Origin: JANQMY01 sp965227095
GTDB lineage: Bacteria > Pseudomonadota > Alphaproteobacteria > JANQMY01
Reading direction: 5' to 3'
Length of the DNA: 64,000 bases
Assembly (NCBI GenBank): GCA_965227095.1
Contig: CBDDFL010000002.1
Coordinates: forward strand, 1,302,001 to 1,366,000
Of this stretch, positions 34,929 to 44,130 are shown piece by piece. A program made the translations under genes and the position numbers. The stretch's first letter is position 1, and each line of letters opens with the position of its first letter. The notes below the pieces were generated by a model. The model did no database searches, was not told where the DNA came from, and was given only the letters and a program-made list of their open reading frames with translations.

Positions 34929-36290
34929 ATGGGCGAAACATTTCCCGGGGTTATTGCGTTCGCCTTTATGGCCTCCATGCTATATGCAGGGGCCATCTTG
35001 CGGATGCGCGTGCCGTTCTTGCAGTCACTGCTTATTCCGGCCAGCATTCTTGGCGGCATTGTCGGTTTTGTTTTCATAAACGCAGGGCTGGCGTTTGGGT
35101 ACACGTCCGACGATTTTGTCGCGTTCACTTTCCATTTCTTTACACTGAGTTTTATGAGCCTGGTGTTGACGGGCAGTCCGGCGGGTCAACCCGCCGGCCA
35201 AGGGTATCTGCGGGGCGGCCTGTGGCTCGCGATGCTGTGGACCATGAGCTTGGTGATGCAGGCCATGATCGGTCTTGGCGTTATCCTGGCGTTCAATGAG
35301 GCAAGTTCGGCGTCCGTAAGCCCCTATCTGGGGATGATTGTGGCGCACGGATTCACGCAAGGACCGGGGCAGGCCTTGGCGTTGGGGTCGATTTGGGAGA
35401 CCACATTCGACGTGACGAATGCGGCCAGCACGGGTCTGGTGTATGCGTCATTCGGATTTATTGTCAGCTTCCTGGTGGGGGTGCCGGTCGCCCGATTGAT
35501 CATTAGCCGGGGGTGGAACAACAACAAGAAAGCGGAGCTTGCGAAAGAGTTTGTCGAAGGCATTTATCAAAAAGCCTCCCGGCCGGCATCCGGTCAACTG
35601 ATCACGCACCCCAGCAATTTGGAGTCCGCAGCTTTTCACATTGGTTTGTTGGGCGTGGCGTATGTGCTGACCTATATGTGGCTGTCCTTCTTACAAGGTC
35701 TCGCGGAAGGAATTCAAATCGGGCCGGTGCCCATCGGTTTGTTTGTGTCGTTTGAATTCTTTTTCATTCACGGTTTGATCGTCTGTTCGATCATGCGCGG
35801 CGTGATAGATCGGTCAGGGTGGGGTGACTTTATCGACGATGATACGCAGCGCATGATTACCGGGGTTTCGGTTGATCTCATGGTGGTGGGCACGTTGATG
35901 AGCATAAAAGTCGCCGTTGTTGCGGCCCTGTTCGTGCCGATTATGCTGACGACCGTGTTGGTGACGGCGGCAACCATCGGGCTGTGCTTTTCGCTAAGCC
36001 AAACGGGCGGACAATACAATTATGAGAGGGCACTGACATCGTTTGGCTGCTGTTGCGGGTCAACTGGAACAGGGTTGTTGCTGCTGCGCATGCTGGATCC
36101 GGACTTTCGAACACCGGTGGCCAAGGAATTGGCCTATTTTAATATTGCGATCTTGGTTACAACGGCGCATGTGCTGATCGTCGTTGCACCGGCGTTGCCT
36201 GGTTTTGATTTGGGAACCGTGGCGGCCATCTATTTTGGAACATTCATTGTTGCCGGTGCGCTTACCTTTGTGGTGCGCCCCAGCCAATAG
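34929..36290 (+). CDS. GltS-like sodium/glutamate symporter family protein
   Basis: A 453-residue inner-membrane carrier with about ten to twelve helices. It resembles the ESS (glutamate:Na+ symporter) family: a first half with LIPASILGGIVGF and MIVAHGFTQGPGQALALG, and a matching second half with TSFGCCCGSTGTGLLLLR, the inverted-repeat re-entrant loops of the family. A cytoplasmic linker (NNNKKAELAKEFVEGIYQKA) lies between. AGAAGGA precedes the ATG, and it is 15 bp after the importer ATPase, so it is probably the last gene of that operon. Glutamate as substrate is a family inference; the triple Cys in the second loop is unusual. Confidence 0.8.
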   Translation: MGETFPGVIAFAFMASMLYAGAILRMRVPFLQSLLIPASILGGIVGFVFINAGLAFGYTSDDFVAFTFHFFTLSFMSLVLTGSPAGQPAGQGYLRGGLWLAMLWTMSLVMQAMIGLGVILAFNEASSASVSPYLGMIVAHGFTQGPGQALALGSIWETTFDVTNAASTGLVYASFGFIVSFLVGVPVARLIISRGWNNNKKAELAKEFVEGIYQKASRPASGQLITHPSNLESAAFHIGLLGVAYVLTYMWLSFLQGLAEGIQIGPVPIGLFVSFEFFFIHGLIVCSIMRGVIDRSGWGDFIDDDTQRMITGVSVDLMVVGTLMSIKVAVVAALFVPIMLTTVLVTAATIGLCFSLSQTGGQYNYERALTSFGCCCGSTGTGLLLLRMLDPDFRTPVAKELAYFNIAILVTTAHVLIVVAPALPGFDLGTVAAIYFGTFIVAGALTFVVRPSQ

Positions 36291-36334
36291 GCGCACGGCA
36301 GCGTAGGGGTATTCTTTCCACGGGACCACATGTC

Positions 36335-37234
36335 TTAAGACGCAGGCGGATGGATGAACCGGTACCCGGTTGCGTCTTTTTCTACATGACCTGCGCAGGG
36401 GTCGCAGAAATGCGATCCGATTAAAAGTGTTTTTGTCCCATTGAGGTCCGCGAAGAGTTTTTCGCGGGTAGCGGTGCTTTGCTGTTTATCGGTGTCGGCG
36501 CCCGTGTGCCATTCGGGGTGGGCAATCTGACACGGGTGGTGAACGCAGTCGCCGCTAATAATGGCTTTAGATCCGTTGGACTGTATCAGTATGCTGACGT
36601 GACCGGGCGTGTGACCAGGTGTCGGATATAGCAAAACTTCCGGACAAACTTGGTGGGTGGTGGAGACTAAATCGGCAAGCCCCGCCTCCACAATGGGTTT
36701 CACGGAATCCTCATAAGTGTTCTTTTGAGTGATCTTGAAGCGGGATTTGCTGTCTGGCGTCTCGGTGATGAAATGATGATATTCCGCTTTCCAATGATCC
36801 ATTTCCGTGTTCGCGAACAAGTAGCGCGCGTTCGGGAAGGTTGGTTGCCAGGTCTTCCCATCCCAGAATGTGTTCCAACCCACATGGTCCATATGCATGT
36901 GAGTGCACAAGACATAGTCGATTTTTGCGGGGTCGAAACCCGCGTCTCGAAACCGGTCCATAAAAGCGCTTTGCGCCTTGTGCCAGCTGTCCATGATAGG
37001 GCGGTCTTTGTCATTGCCGACGCAGGTGTCAACCATCAATGTGGCGGTCGGCGTTGTCACCACAAAGGACTGGATGAGTCCCTTTAGGTGGCCATCCGCG
37101 TCCGCATAGTGGGGGACAAGCCAGGCAATTTTTTTGATGTCCTCTTTCGATGAAGTGACGATCAATTCATTCAAGAATTCCAGACCCTGTTCCACGATGC
37201 TGGTGATTGTCGCATCGCCTACAGTCCATTCCAT
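36335..37234 (-). CDS. MBL-fold metallohydrolase, lactonase-like
   Basis: A 299-residue metallo-beta-lactamase-fold hydrolase. The di-metal motif HMHMDH is at 112-117; further ligands are H208 in TPGHTPGH, D229 in ISGDCVHH, and a late His in GSHFCDPCAGH. This arrangement resembles the acyl-homoserine-lactonase/methyl-parathion-hydrolase-like group, but substrate cannot be read. No signal peptide. It is convergent with the GltS-like gene and divergent from the acyl-CoA dehydrogenase pair. Confidence 0.87.
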   Translation of the reverse strand: MEWTVGDATITSIVEQGLEFLNELIVTSSKEDIKKIAWLVPHYADADGHLKGLIQSFVVTTPTATLMVDTCVGNDKDRPIMDSWHKAQSAFMDRFRDAGFDPAKIDYVLCTHMHMDHVGWNTFWDGKTWQPTFPNARYLFANTEMDHWKAEYHHFITETPDSKSRFKITQKNTYEDSVKPIVEAGLADLVSTTHQVCPEVLLYPTPGHTPGHVSILIQSNGSKAIISGDCVHHPCQIAHPEWHTGADTDKQQSTATREKLFADLNGTKTLLIGSHFCDPCAGHVEKDATGYRFIHPPAS

Positions 37235-37410
37235 GTCGTTTCCCTTAGGTCATCTTGTTTCCTGCCGATGACCAACGCTAGAGACGAAGCGGAAACAGTG
37301 CAAGTGGACTTGCCTTCTGCACAGTTGGTAGCAGATCTATGATGACGTGAGCGGCCACCTCGATTGCCGGTGTCCAAGGTGATAGGGTGGCGGAAAAGGA
37401 AACGACGACG

Positions 37411-38517
37411 ATGGATTTTAAGTTCACAGAAGAACAAGAGCAGTTTCGAGAGGTTGTGGCGCGCTTCATGGGCGACAAATTCCCTCCGACTGTGGTGCGG
37501 CGCCTGATAGCAACTGATGATGGGGTCGATCGAGAGATTTGGCAGCAGGCTTGTGGCGAATTAGGACTTGCGGGGATCCACCTGCCGGAGGCGCATGGCG
37601 GGGCCGGTTTTGGAGCCGTTGAACTTGGCATTGCCATGGAAGAACAGGGACGGTCGCTGTTTTGCGGGCCGTTTTTGTCCAGTGCCGTTATGGCCGCCTA
37701 TGCGATCGACCTGGCCGGAGACGCCGATGCGAAATCAAGATTGCTTCCCCAAATTGCCAGTGGGGAGCGCATTGCAACATTTGCGGTGTCTGAAGAAAAC
37801 GCCCTCTGGTCGGCGGATGACTGCCAAGTGACAGCGGAGAAATCTGCTAACGGATATCACCTGACCGGGACGAAGCGTTTTGTCATCGACGGCATAATCG
37901 CCCAGGACATCATCGTCGTTGGAAGAACGCCAGAAGGGCTGTCCCTGTTTTGCGTGGATGCAGAGTCACCTGGAGTGTCGCGCAGCGCGCAAACCCCGAT
38001 GGATCCCACACGGAAGATCGCGGAAATTACTTTTCAGGAAACACCGGCGGCGCTGATTAGTGGTGACCGCACGGTGGCGCTTGATCCCATCTACGATGCA
38101 GTGCTGATCGCATTCGCAAACGAGATGATTGGCGGTGCGCAAGCTCTTTTACAATCGATCATCGACTACACCGGGTTGCGGGTTCAATTTGGCCGAACCA
38201 TTGGATCGTTTCAGGCGATTAAGCACAGAAGCGCGGATGCTTATGTCATGGTCGAATTGGCTAAAGCCGGGGCCTATCAAGCAGCCCAACTTCTTGCCTC
38301 AGGCGCGCCGGCGACAGCCGCCGCCAGCCTTGCAAAGGCGACCGCCAGCGAGGCCTATGTGCATGTGGCCAAGGAATGCATCCAATTTCATGGGGGCATC
38401 GGATTTACATGGGAAAACGATACCCATCTTTGGTTTAAACGCGCAAAAAGTTCTGAAGTGTTTTTGGGCACGCCTGCTCAGCATAGAGAACGCATGCTTC
38501 AAGCGATGGGGGTCTAG
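37411..38517 (+). CDS. acyl-CoA dehydrogenase family protein, subunit 1
   Basis: A 368-residue acyl-CoA dehydrogenase-fold flavoprotein (MDFKFTEEQEQFREVVARF start; AFANEMIGGAQALL; FGRTIGSFQAIKHRSADAYV; QFHGGIGFTWENDTHLWFKRAK). It is of the shorter type that in actinobacteria and proteobacteria often forms a heterotetramer with the adjacent longer subunit. ATG 37411 is used; an in-frame GTG at 37387 is possible. The next gene begins 2 bp after the stop. Confidence 0.88.
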   Translation: MDFKFTEEQEQFREVVARFMGDKFPPTVVRRLIATDDGVDREIWQQACGELGLAGIHLPEAHGGAGFGAVELGIAMEEQGRSLFCGPFLSSAVMAAYAIDLAGDADAKSRLLPQIASGERIATFAVSEENALWSADDCQVTAEKSANGYHLTGTKRFVIDGIIAQDIIVVGRTPEGLSLFCVDAESPGVSRSAQTPMDPTRKIAEITFQETPAALISGDRTVALDPIYDAVLIAFANEMIGGAQALLQSIIDYTGLRVQFGRTIGSFQAIKHRSADAYVMVELAKAGAYQAAQLLASGAPATAAASLAKATASEAYVHVAKECIQFHGGIGFTWENDTHLWFKRAKSSEVFLGTPAQHRERMLQAMGV

Positions 38518-38519
38518 TC

Positions 38520-39761
38520 ATGGATGTGAATGTGGACACTATTCGAAATGATGTCCGGGCTTGGCTTGCGGACAATTGGGATCCAACACTTAGCCTGGTT
38601 GAGTGGCGAACGAAATTGGTGGAGTCCGGTTGGGGGGCGCCCGATTGGCCAGAGGATTATTATGGGAGAAATTTGCCCCCCGCGGCTGTGGCAGCGATCG
38701 ATGACGAATTCGCCAAGGTCGGCGCTGTTGGATGTGTTCGGTCGGGACAACCGGCTTTGGCTGCAAATACGTTGATCGATCATGGGTCACATGAGCAGAA
38801 ACGGAAATTTCTGAGGCGAATTCTGACCGGCGAAGATGCCTGGTGCCAACTGTTTAGCGAACCAGGAAGTGGATCGGACCTCGCGGGTGCCACCACCAAG
38901 GCAGAATTGCCCGGGAACCAATGGGTGGTGAACGGGCAGAAAGTTTGGAACACCAGCGCCCATCATGCGGATTACGGATTGCTCTTGGCACGAACGGATT
39001 GGGACCAACCGAAACACAAAGGCCTTACGTACTTCATCCTGGATATGCGTCAATCCGGCGTGGAAGTAAGACAGCTTAAGCAAATGAACGGGCATGAGTC
39101 GTTCAACGAGGTTTTCATTACTGATGCCGTTGTCGATCCGGCGAACATGGTCGGCGATATAGGGGAAGGCTGGCAGGTGGCCGTGACCACGCTGGCCCAT
39201 GAACGGCGCAGTTTTGCCGCCGCGCGTTTATCGCGCGACCTCAAGGAACGTCAAGGCAGTATTTACGATGAATATCGGAACGAGCTGGAGGTAGCGAACG
39301 AACCTTACAAATGGTATCCGCAGCGTGCGGGCCGCGTTGACCTTGTCGTGGAACGCGCAACAGAGACCGGGGCCATCAAAGACCCGGTCATTCGTCAAGA
39401 AATCGCCAAACTGCTGATGATGGACCAAAGCGCGCAATGGTATGCCGAACGCCTGCGCGAGGCTCAGAAGGCGGGTGTCACGCGTGGACCGGAAGGGTCG
39501 GTGAACAAGCTCGCCGCCAGTAATATTGCGCGCTTGGCGTCTCACGTTCATACGGAAATTGCGGGCATTGATGCCATGACAACCGGTCCGACCAGCCCGC
39601 GCGACGGGATTATTGCTGAAATTCTCGTATCCGTCCCGGCGGTTTCGATTGCAGGGGGGACGGATGAAATTCAGAAAAACATCATCTCCGAACGATTGTT
39701 GGACATGCCGAAAGAACCAAGGTTCGATACCGGGCCGTTCAAGGATGTGAAGCGGAATTAA
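38520..39761 (+). CDS. acyl-CoA dehydrogenase family protein, subunit 2
   Basis: A 413-residue acyl-CoA dehydrogenase with FAD-contact blocks (CQLFSEPGSGSDLAGA, VNGQKVWNTSAHHADYGLLLARTD) and the C-terminal IAGGTDEIQKNIISERLL. Size and pairing with the shorter upstream gene match the FadE/ChsE-type heteromeric acyl-CoA dehydrogenases that act on bulky acyl-CoAs such as steroid side chains; the actual substrate is unknown. Expression with subunit 1 is nearly certain from the 2-bp gap. Confidence 0.9.
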   Translation: MDVNVDTIRNDVRAWLADNWDPTLSLVEWRTKLVESGWGAPDWPEDYYGRNLPPAAVAAIDDEFAKVGAVGCVRSGQPALAANTLIDHGSHEQKRKFLRRILTGEDAWCQLFSEPGSGSDLAGATTKAELPGNQWVVNGQKVWNTSAHHADYGLLLARTDWDQPKHKGLTYFILDMRQSGVEVRQLKQMNGHESFNEVFITDAVVDPANMVGDIGEGWQVAVTTLAHERRSFAAARLSRDLKERQGSIYDEYRNELEVANEPYKWYPQRAGRVDLVVERATETGAIKDPVIRQEIAKLLMMDQSAQWYAERLREAQKAGVTRGPEGSVNKLAASNIARLASHVHTEIAGIDAMTTGPTSPRDGIIAEILVSVPAVSIAGGTDEIQKNIISERLLDMPKEPRFDTGPFKDVKRN

Positions 39762-39779
39762 CTTTTTCTATCTGAGAAA

Positions 39780-39840
39780 GCGGTGGCGGTAACGACGGCC
39801 GCATTTATCGGCGCCAAAGAACCACCACCGCCCCCTTTTT
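39780..39840 (+). terminator. long-loop hairpin after the acyl-CoA dehydrogenase pair
   Basis: GCGGTGGCGGT (39780-39790) pairs with ACCACCACCGC (39821-39831, one wobble) across a 30-base spacer, followed by CCCCTTTTT. The long loop makes it a weak candidate terminator. Confidence 0.4.
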
Positions 39841-39919
39841 GGGGTAGCCCTGGTCTCATTTCCAGCGTTTGATGTAAGTTTCCAGAACCGATTCCTCAGG
39901 CGGCCGGTTGTGTTTGGGT

Positions 39920-40810
39920 ATGAATGACGAAAACAGCCAATTGAATGAGATGCCAACACTTGTTGTGGGCGCGGGCGGGACCCTGGGATTTGAGGTTGTA
40001 AAAACCCTTCGGTCAACGGGGGCGGAAGTGGTGGCGACGATTCGTCAAGATCGGGGGAACGTTGCCTCGCAATTAGCTCACCTGGGCGCACGCGTCGAAG
40101 CTCTCGACCTTGGAGAGACCGATCGCTTTGCTGATTTGGTGGCGTCGGTAGATCAGGTTGTGATGATTCCACCCCTGACACAGTCTTGGCCGGCAGTATC
40201 AAAACTTGATGCGGGCGATCTCAAACGAATCCTGTTTTTTTCCAGTAACAATGCGACTGTGGATCATATCAGCGCCTTCTATGACGAAATTCGTCGCGCC
40301 GAGAACGAAGTTCAGCAATCTGACCTTCCATGGACGATTCTTCGTCCGACCATGATTTTTGGGTTTGACGGAGACACAAATATTTCCCGATTGATGTCTT
40401 TCTCCAGAATGTTACCGTTTATGATGGTCCCCGGGGCGGGGCGCGCGCTGCAACAGCCGATTTATTATAAAGATCTCGCAAAAGCTGCCGCGGGTGCGTT
40501 GTATTCTGAGAGGGCGCTTCGTGAGATTCTTCAATTGGGGGGGCCGGATATCATGTCCCTAAAAGACATGTATCGAATTGTCAGCAACGGGGGGCCGGTG
40601 GTGCCTTTGCCTCTTGGTCCCCTGAAGACGGTCGCGCGCTTGTGCGAAAAAATTGGCGTGTCCTTTCCAATCTCTAGTGTCCAGTTGCGGCGGGTGGAAA
40701 TAGACAAAGCGGTGGTCACCCCTCCGAACCTTGAACACGAATTTTTGCCGAAAACAGAATTCAAGACTGCGATAGAGCAATTGCGGCGCGAATGGGCGCA
40801 AGCGCGATAA
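39920..40810 (+). CDS. NmrA-like NAD(P)-binding protein
   Basis: A 296-residue atypical SDR with an N-terminal Rossmann motif LVVGAGGTLGFEVV, followed by ILFFSSNNA, WTILRPTMIFG and YYKDLAKAAAGAL, typical of NmrA-like/NAD(P)H-binding proteins (quinone reductase, regulator or isomerase types). No classical YxxxK pair is obvious. The start is uncertain: ATG 39920 is used, TTG 39908 and ATG 39950 are alternatives. It ends 3 bp before the MBOAT gene, so the two are probably co-transcribed. Confidence 0.78.
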   Translation: MNDENSQLNEMPTLVVGAGGTLGFEVVKTLRSTGAEVVATIRQDRGNVASQLAHLGARVEALDLGETDRFADLVASVDQVVMIPPLTQSWPAVSKLDAGDLKRILFFSSNNATVDHISAFYDEIRRAENEVQQSDLPWTILRPTMIFGFDGDTNISRLMSFSRMLPFMMVPGAGRALQQPIYYKDLAKAAAGALYSERALREILQLGGPDIMSLKDMYRIVSNGGPVVPLPLGPLKTVARLCEKIGVSFPISSVQLRRVEIDKAVVTPPNLEHEFLPKTEFKTAIEQLRREWAQAR

Positions 40811-40813
40811 GCA

Positions 40814-42190
40814 ATGCTGTTCAATTCTCAAGTTTTCATTCTTCTCTTTTTTCCGATCGTTGTTGCCGGATATCTATCACTGCCTCGTGCTGAGTGGCGG
40901 CAATGGTTCATTGTTCTTTCGTCTCTCATTTTTTATGCGTATGCAGATCTTTGGTTCCTGCCATACTTGATCGGCTCGGTTATCTTTAACTGGGGTCTCG
41001 GGCATGCCGTAAATAAGAACGAAAAACGCTACCTCCTGTTACTTGGGATTGCGGCCAATCTCGGACTACTGGGCTACTTCAAATACAGCGTTTTTATCTT
41101 AGGTAATCTTTACGCGTTTACAGATCTGCCATCGCCGATCACACATGTGCTCTTGCCGATTGGAATTAGCTTTTTCACCTTCCAGCAGATTTCCTTTCTT
41201 GTTGATCGGTGGCGTGGGGTTGCGCCGACCTACGGCTTTCGCGAATACGCCTTTTTTGTTGTCTATTTCCCGCAACTGATTGCAGGTCCGATCGTTCGCC
41301 ACCAACAGATCATACCTCAGCTGTCGGAAGATCCATGGCGGATTGGATATGAGGAACGCTTTGGTCGGGGGGCAATTCTTTTCACCCTTGGACTCACCAA
41401 GAAGGTCGTTTTCGCCGATCAGTTTGCAAAACACGCGAACGCCGTCTTTGCGCAAGCCAATGACCAAGCGGTATCCATCCTTGATGCCTGGACAGGGGCG
41501 CTGTCTTTCGCGTTCCAGATTTATTTTGATTTTTCCGCCTACAGCGACATGGCAATCGGGCTTGGCTTGATCATGGGGCTGGGCTTGCCGCTAAACTTCA
41601 ATGCGCCTTATCAGGCAAAGACCATTCAGGATTTTTGGCGCCGGTGGCATATAACATTGTCGAACTTTTTCCGGGACTACGTCTACATTCCATTGGGCGG
41701 CAACCGGCATGGTGAGTTCCGATATGTGGTTGCTGCCGTGGGCACCATGGGGTTATGCGGTTTGTGGCATGGTGCCGGCTGGCCTTTTGTTATTTGGGGC
41801 CTTTGGCACGGCGCTGGATTGATCACACATCACTTTTGGCGAAAGCTTGATATTCCCATGCCGCTCGTTCTGAGTTGGGGACTAACGCTCCTTTTTGTGT
41901 TGTTGGGGTGGGTCTTGTTCCGCGCCGAAACGATAGATTCGGCGTACACGGTTTATGGATCCATGTTCGGGCTTCAGGCGGCCGGCCCGTCGGTTGCGGA
42001 GGGATTTAACCTCATTCTTGGCGCGGTTGCGGCAGCCTATGTTCTATATCTTCCCGGCAGTGTACCGATGGTGCTGACCCATATGAAGCCGAAACCAATC
42101 TTTGCAGCGATTGCGGCCATCGTTTTTGTCGGTCTGACGCTTGAGGTCGGCAAGGGCGATTTGGTTGAATTCATTTATTTCGAGTTTTGA
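40814..42190 (+). CDS. MBOAT family O-acyltransferase (AlgI-like)
   Basis: A 458-residue multi-helix membrane O-acyltransferase. The AlgI/DltB/PatA-type features are present: LLPIGISFFTFQQISFLVD, FPQLIAGPIVRH, FWRRWHITLSNFFRDYVYIPLGG (274-296) and the probable catalytic histidine H319 in LWHGAGWPFVIWG. Such enzymes pass acetyl or other acyl groups across the membrane to a partner that acylates a polysaccharide or other extracellular molecule. The next gene encodes a plausible SGNH-like partner, 2 bp away. Confidence 0.93.
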   Translation: MLFNSQVFILLFFPIVVAGYLSLPRAEWRQWFIVLSSLIFYAYADLWFLPYLIGSVIFNWGLGHAVNKNEKRYLLLLGIAANLGLLGYFKYSVFILGNLYAFTDLPSPITHVLLPIGISFFTFQQISFLVDRWRGVAPTYGFREYAFFVVYFPQLIAGPIVRHQQIIPQLSEDPWRIGYEERFGRGAILFTLGLTKKVVFADQFAKHANAVFAQANDQAVSILDAWTGALSFAFQIYFDFSAYSDMAIGLGLIMGLGLPLNFNAPYQAKTIQDFWRRWHITLSNFFRDYVYIPLGGNRHGEFRYVVAAVGTMGLCGLWHGAGWPFVIWGLWHGAGLITHHFWRKLDIPMPLVLSWGLTLLFVLLGWVLFRAETIDSAYTVYGSMFGLQAAGPSVAEGFNLILGAVAAAYVLYLPGSVPMVLTHMKPKPIFAAIAAIVFVGLTLEVGKGDLVEFIYFEF

Positions 42191-42192
42191 GG

Positions 42193-43263
42193 ATGGACAG
42201 CTGGTCGGATTTTTGGAGAGTTTTTTGGCGCACCGCGCTTGGCGCTTTTTTGGTGTGCGTTGCGTTTCTCGTGGTGACCAATCCATATCGAAACATCCCC
42301 TTTCTCGATGGGGTCCGTTGGCCGCTGATGGATGTCAACCAAAGGTATCTCTACCCATCCATCGCGCGCGATCCAAGATATGACAGTGCCGTTTTTGGCA
42401 CCTCATCAAGCAGATTGTTGAAGCCGGCTCTGCTGGATCAAAAGCTGGGCGGCACCTTTGCTCAAATGAGTATGAATGCCGCCGTGGCGTACGAACAATA
42501 TCGCCTCTCGACACTTTATATCGATTGGCGGCAGAAGCGCGATCTTCCCATCAAAACAGTCATCTTCGGCCTAGATACCGTTTGGTGCACTGTTGGATCG
42601 ACCTATCCGAAAAAGACCGTGCGTCCCTTTCCGCCATGGATGTATGACCATAATCCGTGGAATGATGTTTTGCACCTTTTTGAAAGCAAAGCGATCGAGA
42701 TAGGGGGGCGCACAATTGGGTATTGGTTGGGGATCAATGAACCCGAATATGGCGTGGACGGTTTTAGCAATTTTCTGCCACCCGCATCGGCCTATGATGT
42801 GGTCAAAGCGCGCAAGAACATTTATGGGGCCGCCGGTACGGCGCCGGAACAAGGATATGTTTACCCGATCGCGCCGCATCCCGATGCTCAAAACTGGACC
42901 TATGCGACACATCCCCTGTTTGACGAGCTGATGTCAAAACTGGATGCCAACACTAAAAAGATTGTCGTTTTTGTTCCCCTTCATTTTCACAAAGTCGGGG
43001 GAACGCCAACAATCTCTCAACAGCGACATCTTGAATGTAAGGAGCGGATCAAAAATAAGTTGAAGACCATGCCTAACAGCATGCTGATCGACTTCATGAT
43101 TCCGTCGTCCATTACCACGGTTGATGAAAACTATTGGGATCCATTGCACTACACGGTCGAAACGGCGGATGAACTTGTGCACCTTATCGCCGAGGCCGTG
43201 AACGGCAATTCAAGAGATGATGCGCGCTACGACGTGCTACTCAATTCAATTGGTCAGAATTGA
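42193..43263 (+). CDS. SGNH/AlgX-like partner of the MBOAT acyltransferase
   Basis: A 356-residue protein with one N-terminal membrane helix (about 13-29) and a periplasmic domain. FGTSSSR (68-74) looks like the nucleophile loop of SGNH hydrolases, and YWDPLHY gives D316 and H319 in the DxxH arrangement of AlgX/AlgJ-like transferases. It most likely takes the acyl group delivered by the MBOAT protein and transfers it to an extracellular acceptor; no polysaccharide genes are adjacent. ATG 42193 is used, TTG 42187 is possible. Overall sequence is otherwise unfamiliar. Confidence 0.7.
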   Translation: MDSWSDFWRVFWRTALGAFLVCVAFLVVTNPYRNIPFLDGVRWPLMDVNQRYLYPSIARDPRYDSAVFGTSSSRLLKPALLDQKLGGTFAQMSMNAAVAYEQYRLSTLYIDWRQKRDLPIKTVIFGLDTVWCTVGSTYPKKTVRPFPPWMYDHNPWNDVLHLFESKAIEIGGRTIGYWLGINEPEYGVDGFSNFLPPASAYDVVKARKNIYGAAGTAPEQGYVYPIAPHPDAQNWTYATHPLFDELMSKLDANTKKIVVFVPLHFHKVGGTPTISQQRHLECKERIKNKLKTMPNSMLIDFMIPSSITTVDENYWDPLHYTVETADELVHLIAEAVNGNSRDDARYDVLLNSIGQN

Positions 43264-43477
43264 TTGTCCAGCCTAACCGGGGACGCTGTATCTGTTTCCG
43301 CGTCTTGATGGGCTGCCATTAGAGTGAGTGTTGTGCGCCGCTGGTGCGTTAACACCTAGCCGCTGCACGGCCCAAAAGTGAGGCTATGGTCATTCCCCCC
43401 GTTCACAGCAGGGGTTGAATTGAGCGCCAAACTAACGTATCCGAGGCGTCTTCGCTTTGGACACCGTCGTGTCAAGC

Positions 43478-43553
43478 GCCGGCTTAGCTCAGCTGGTAGA
43501 GCACCTGATTTGTAATCAGGGGGTCGGGGGTTCGAGTCCCTCAGCCGGCACCA
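43478..43553 (+). tRNA. tRNA-Thr(TGT)
   Basis: A 76-base cloverleaf with encoded CCA: acceptor GCCGGCT/AGCCGGC, D-arm with AGCTCAGCTGGTAGAGC, anticodon stem CCTGA/TCAGG around TTTGTAA (anticodon TGT at 43511-43513), T-arm with GGTTCGAGTCC. It lies outside any operon, four bases before the end of a convergent lipoprotein gene. Confidence 0.97.
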
Positions 43554-43556
43554 TTT

Positions 43557-43988
43557 TCAACCGCTCGTATTGGCGCTGGCCATCTTGCTTTTCAGCGCGC
43601 AGCCCTTGCATTCCCAATAGGCGGCGGCCACTTCCGGGTCGATTTCCCACAACAGCTTTTCAACCTTTTTTATCTGACGGGCGCAGCTGTTTTTAGCGGT
43701 ATTGGCCTCCATGCCCTCCGCCACGCCTACTTCTTTCCCTTCCAGCGAGGTGATGGCCAGATGGTTTACCGGCTGGCAGGCAATGATCAGCTTTTCTTCG
43801 ATTTTGGCGAGTTTTTCGAGCTGTTCGTCAGTGAGATCCGGGTTGCTCATGGCCCACATGAGGGCTTCGGTGGCATTGTTCTGCGCGTAGAACACTTCTT
43901 CGACGGTGTAGACACAACCAGCTACGCCCAATGCCAGAATAGGCATTGCCAAAATGGATCTGAGATGGCGTTGGCCACAAATGGACAC
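43557..43988 (-). CDS. predicted lipoprotein, unknown
   Basis: A 143-residue protein whose N-terminus (ILAMPILALGVAGC) has a lipobox VAGC, so it is probably an outer- or inner-membrane lipoprotein. The mature part is helical (DLTDEQLEKLAKIEEKLIIACQP) with several further cysteines, ending WECKGCALKSKM, a CxxC motif. No family is recognised. GTG 43988 is used, with AGGGGG upstream; ATG 43946 would leave a shorter signal. It is convergent with tRNA-Thr. Confidence 0.65.
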   Translation of the reverse strand: MSICGQRHLRSILAMPILALGVAGCVYTVEEVFYAQNNATEALMWAMSNPDLTDEQLEKLAKIEEKLIIACQPVNHLAITSLEGKEVGVAEGMEANTAKNSCARQIKKVEKLLWEIDPEVAAAYWECKGCALKSKMASANTSG

Positions 43989-44130
43989 GACAGCCGAGCC
44001 CCCTGGTTACGACTCCTGCAAACAATTTGCCCCAACTTATATGCGGCGCGTCTCTTGATATTTGGTGGACGCCCCTCATGAATCCGCAAAAAATTACCGA
44101 ATCCCCAGCAGTGAGGAAGTGTCACACGCT

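Noticed and set aside
43478..43553. tRNA-Thr as an integration site for a mobile island
   Set aside because: No integrase gene and no repeated 3' tRNA end were found nearby.
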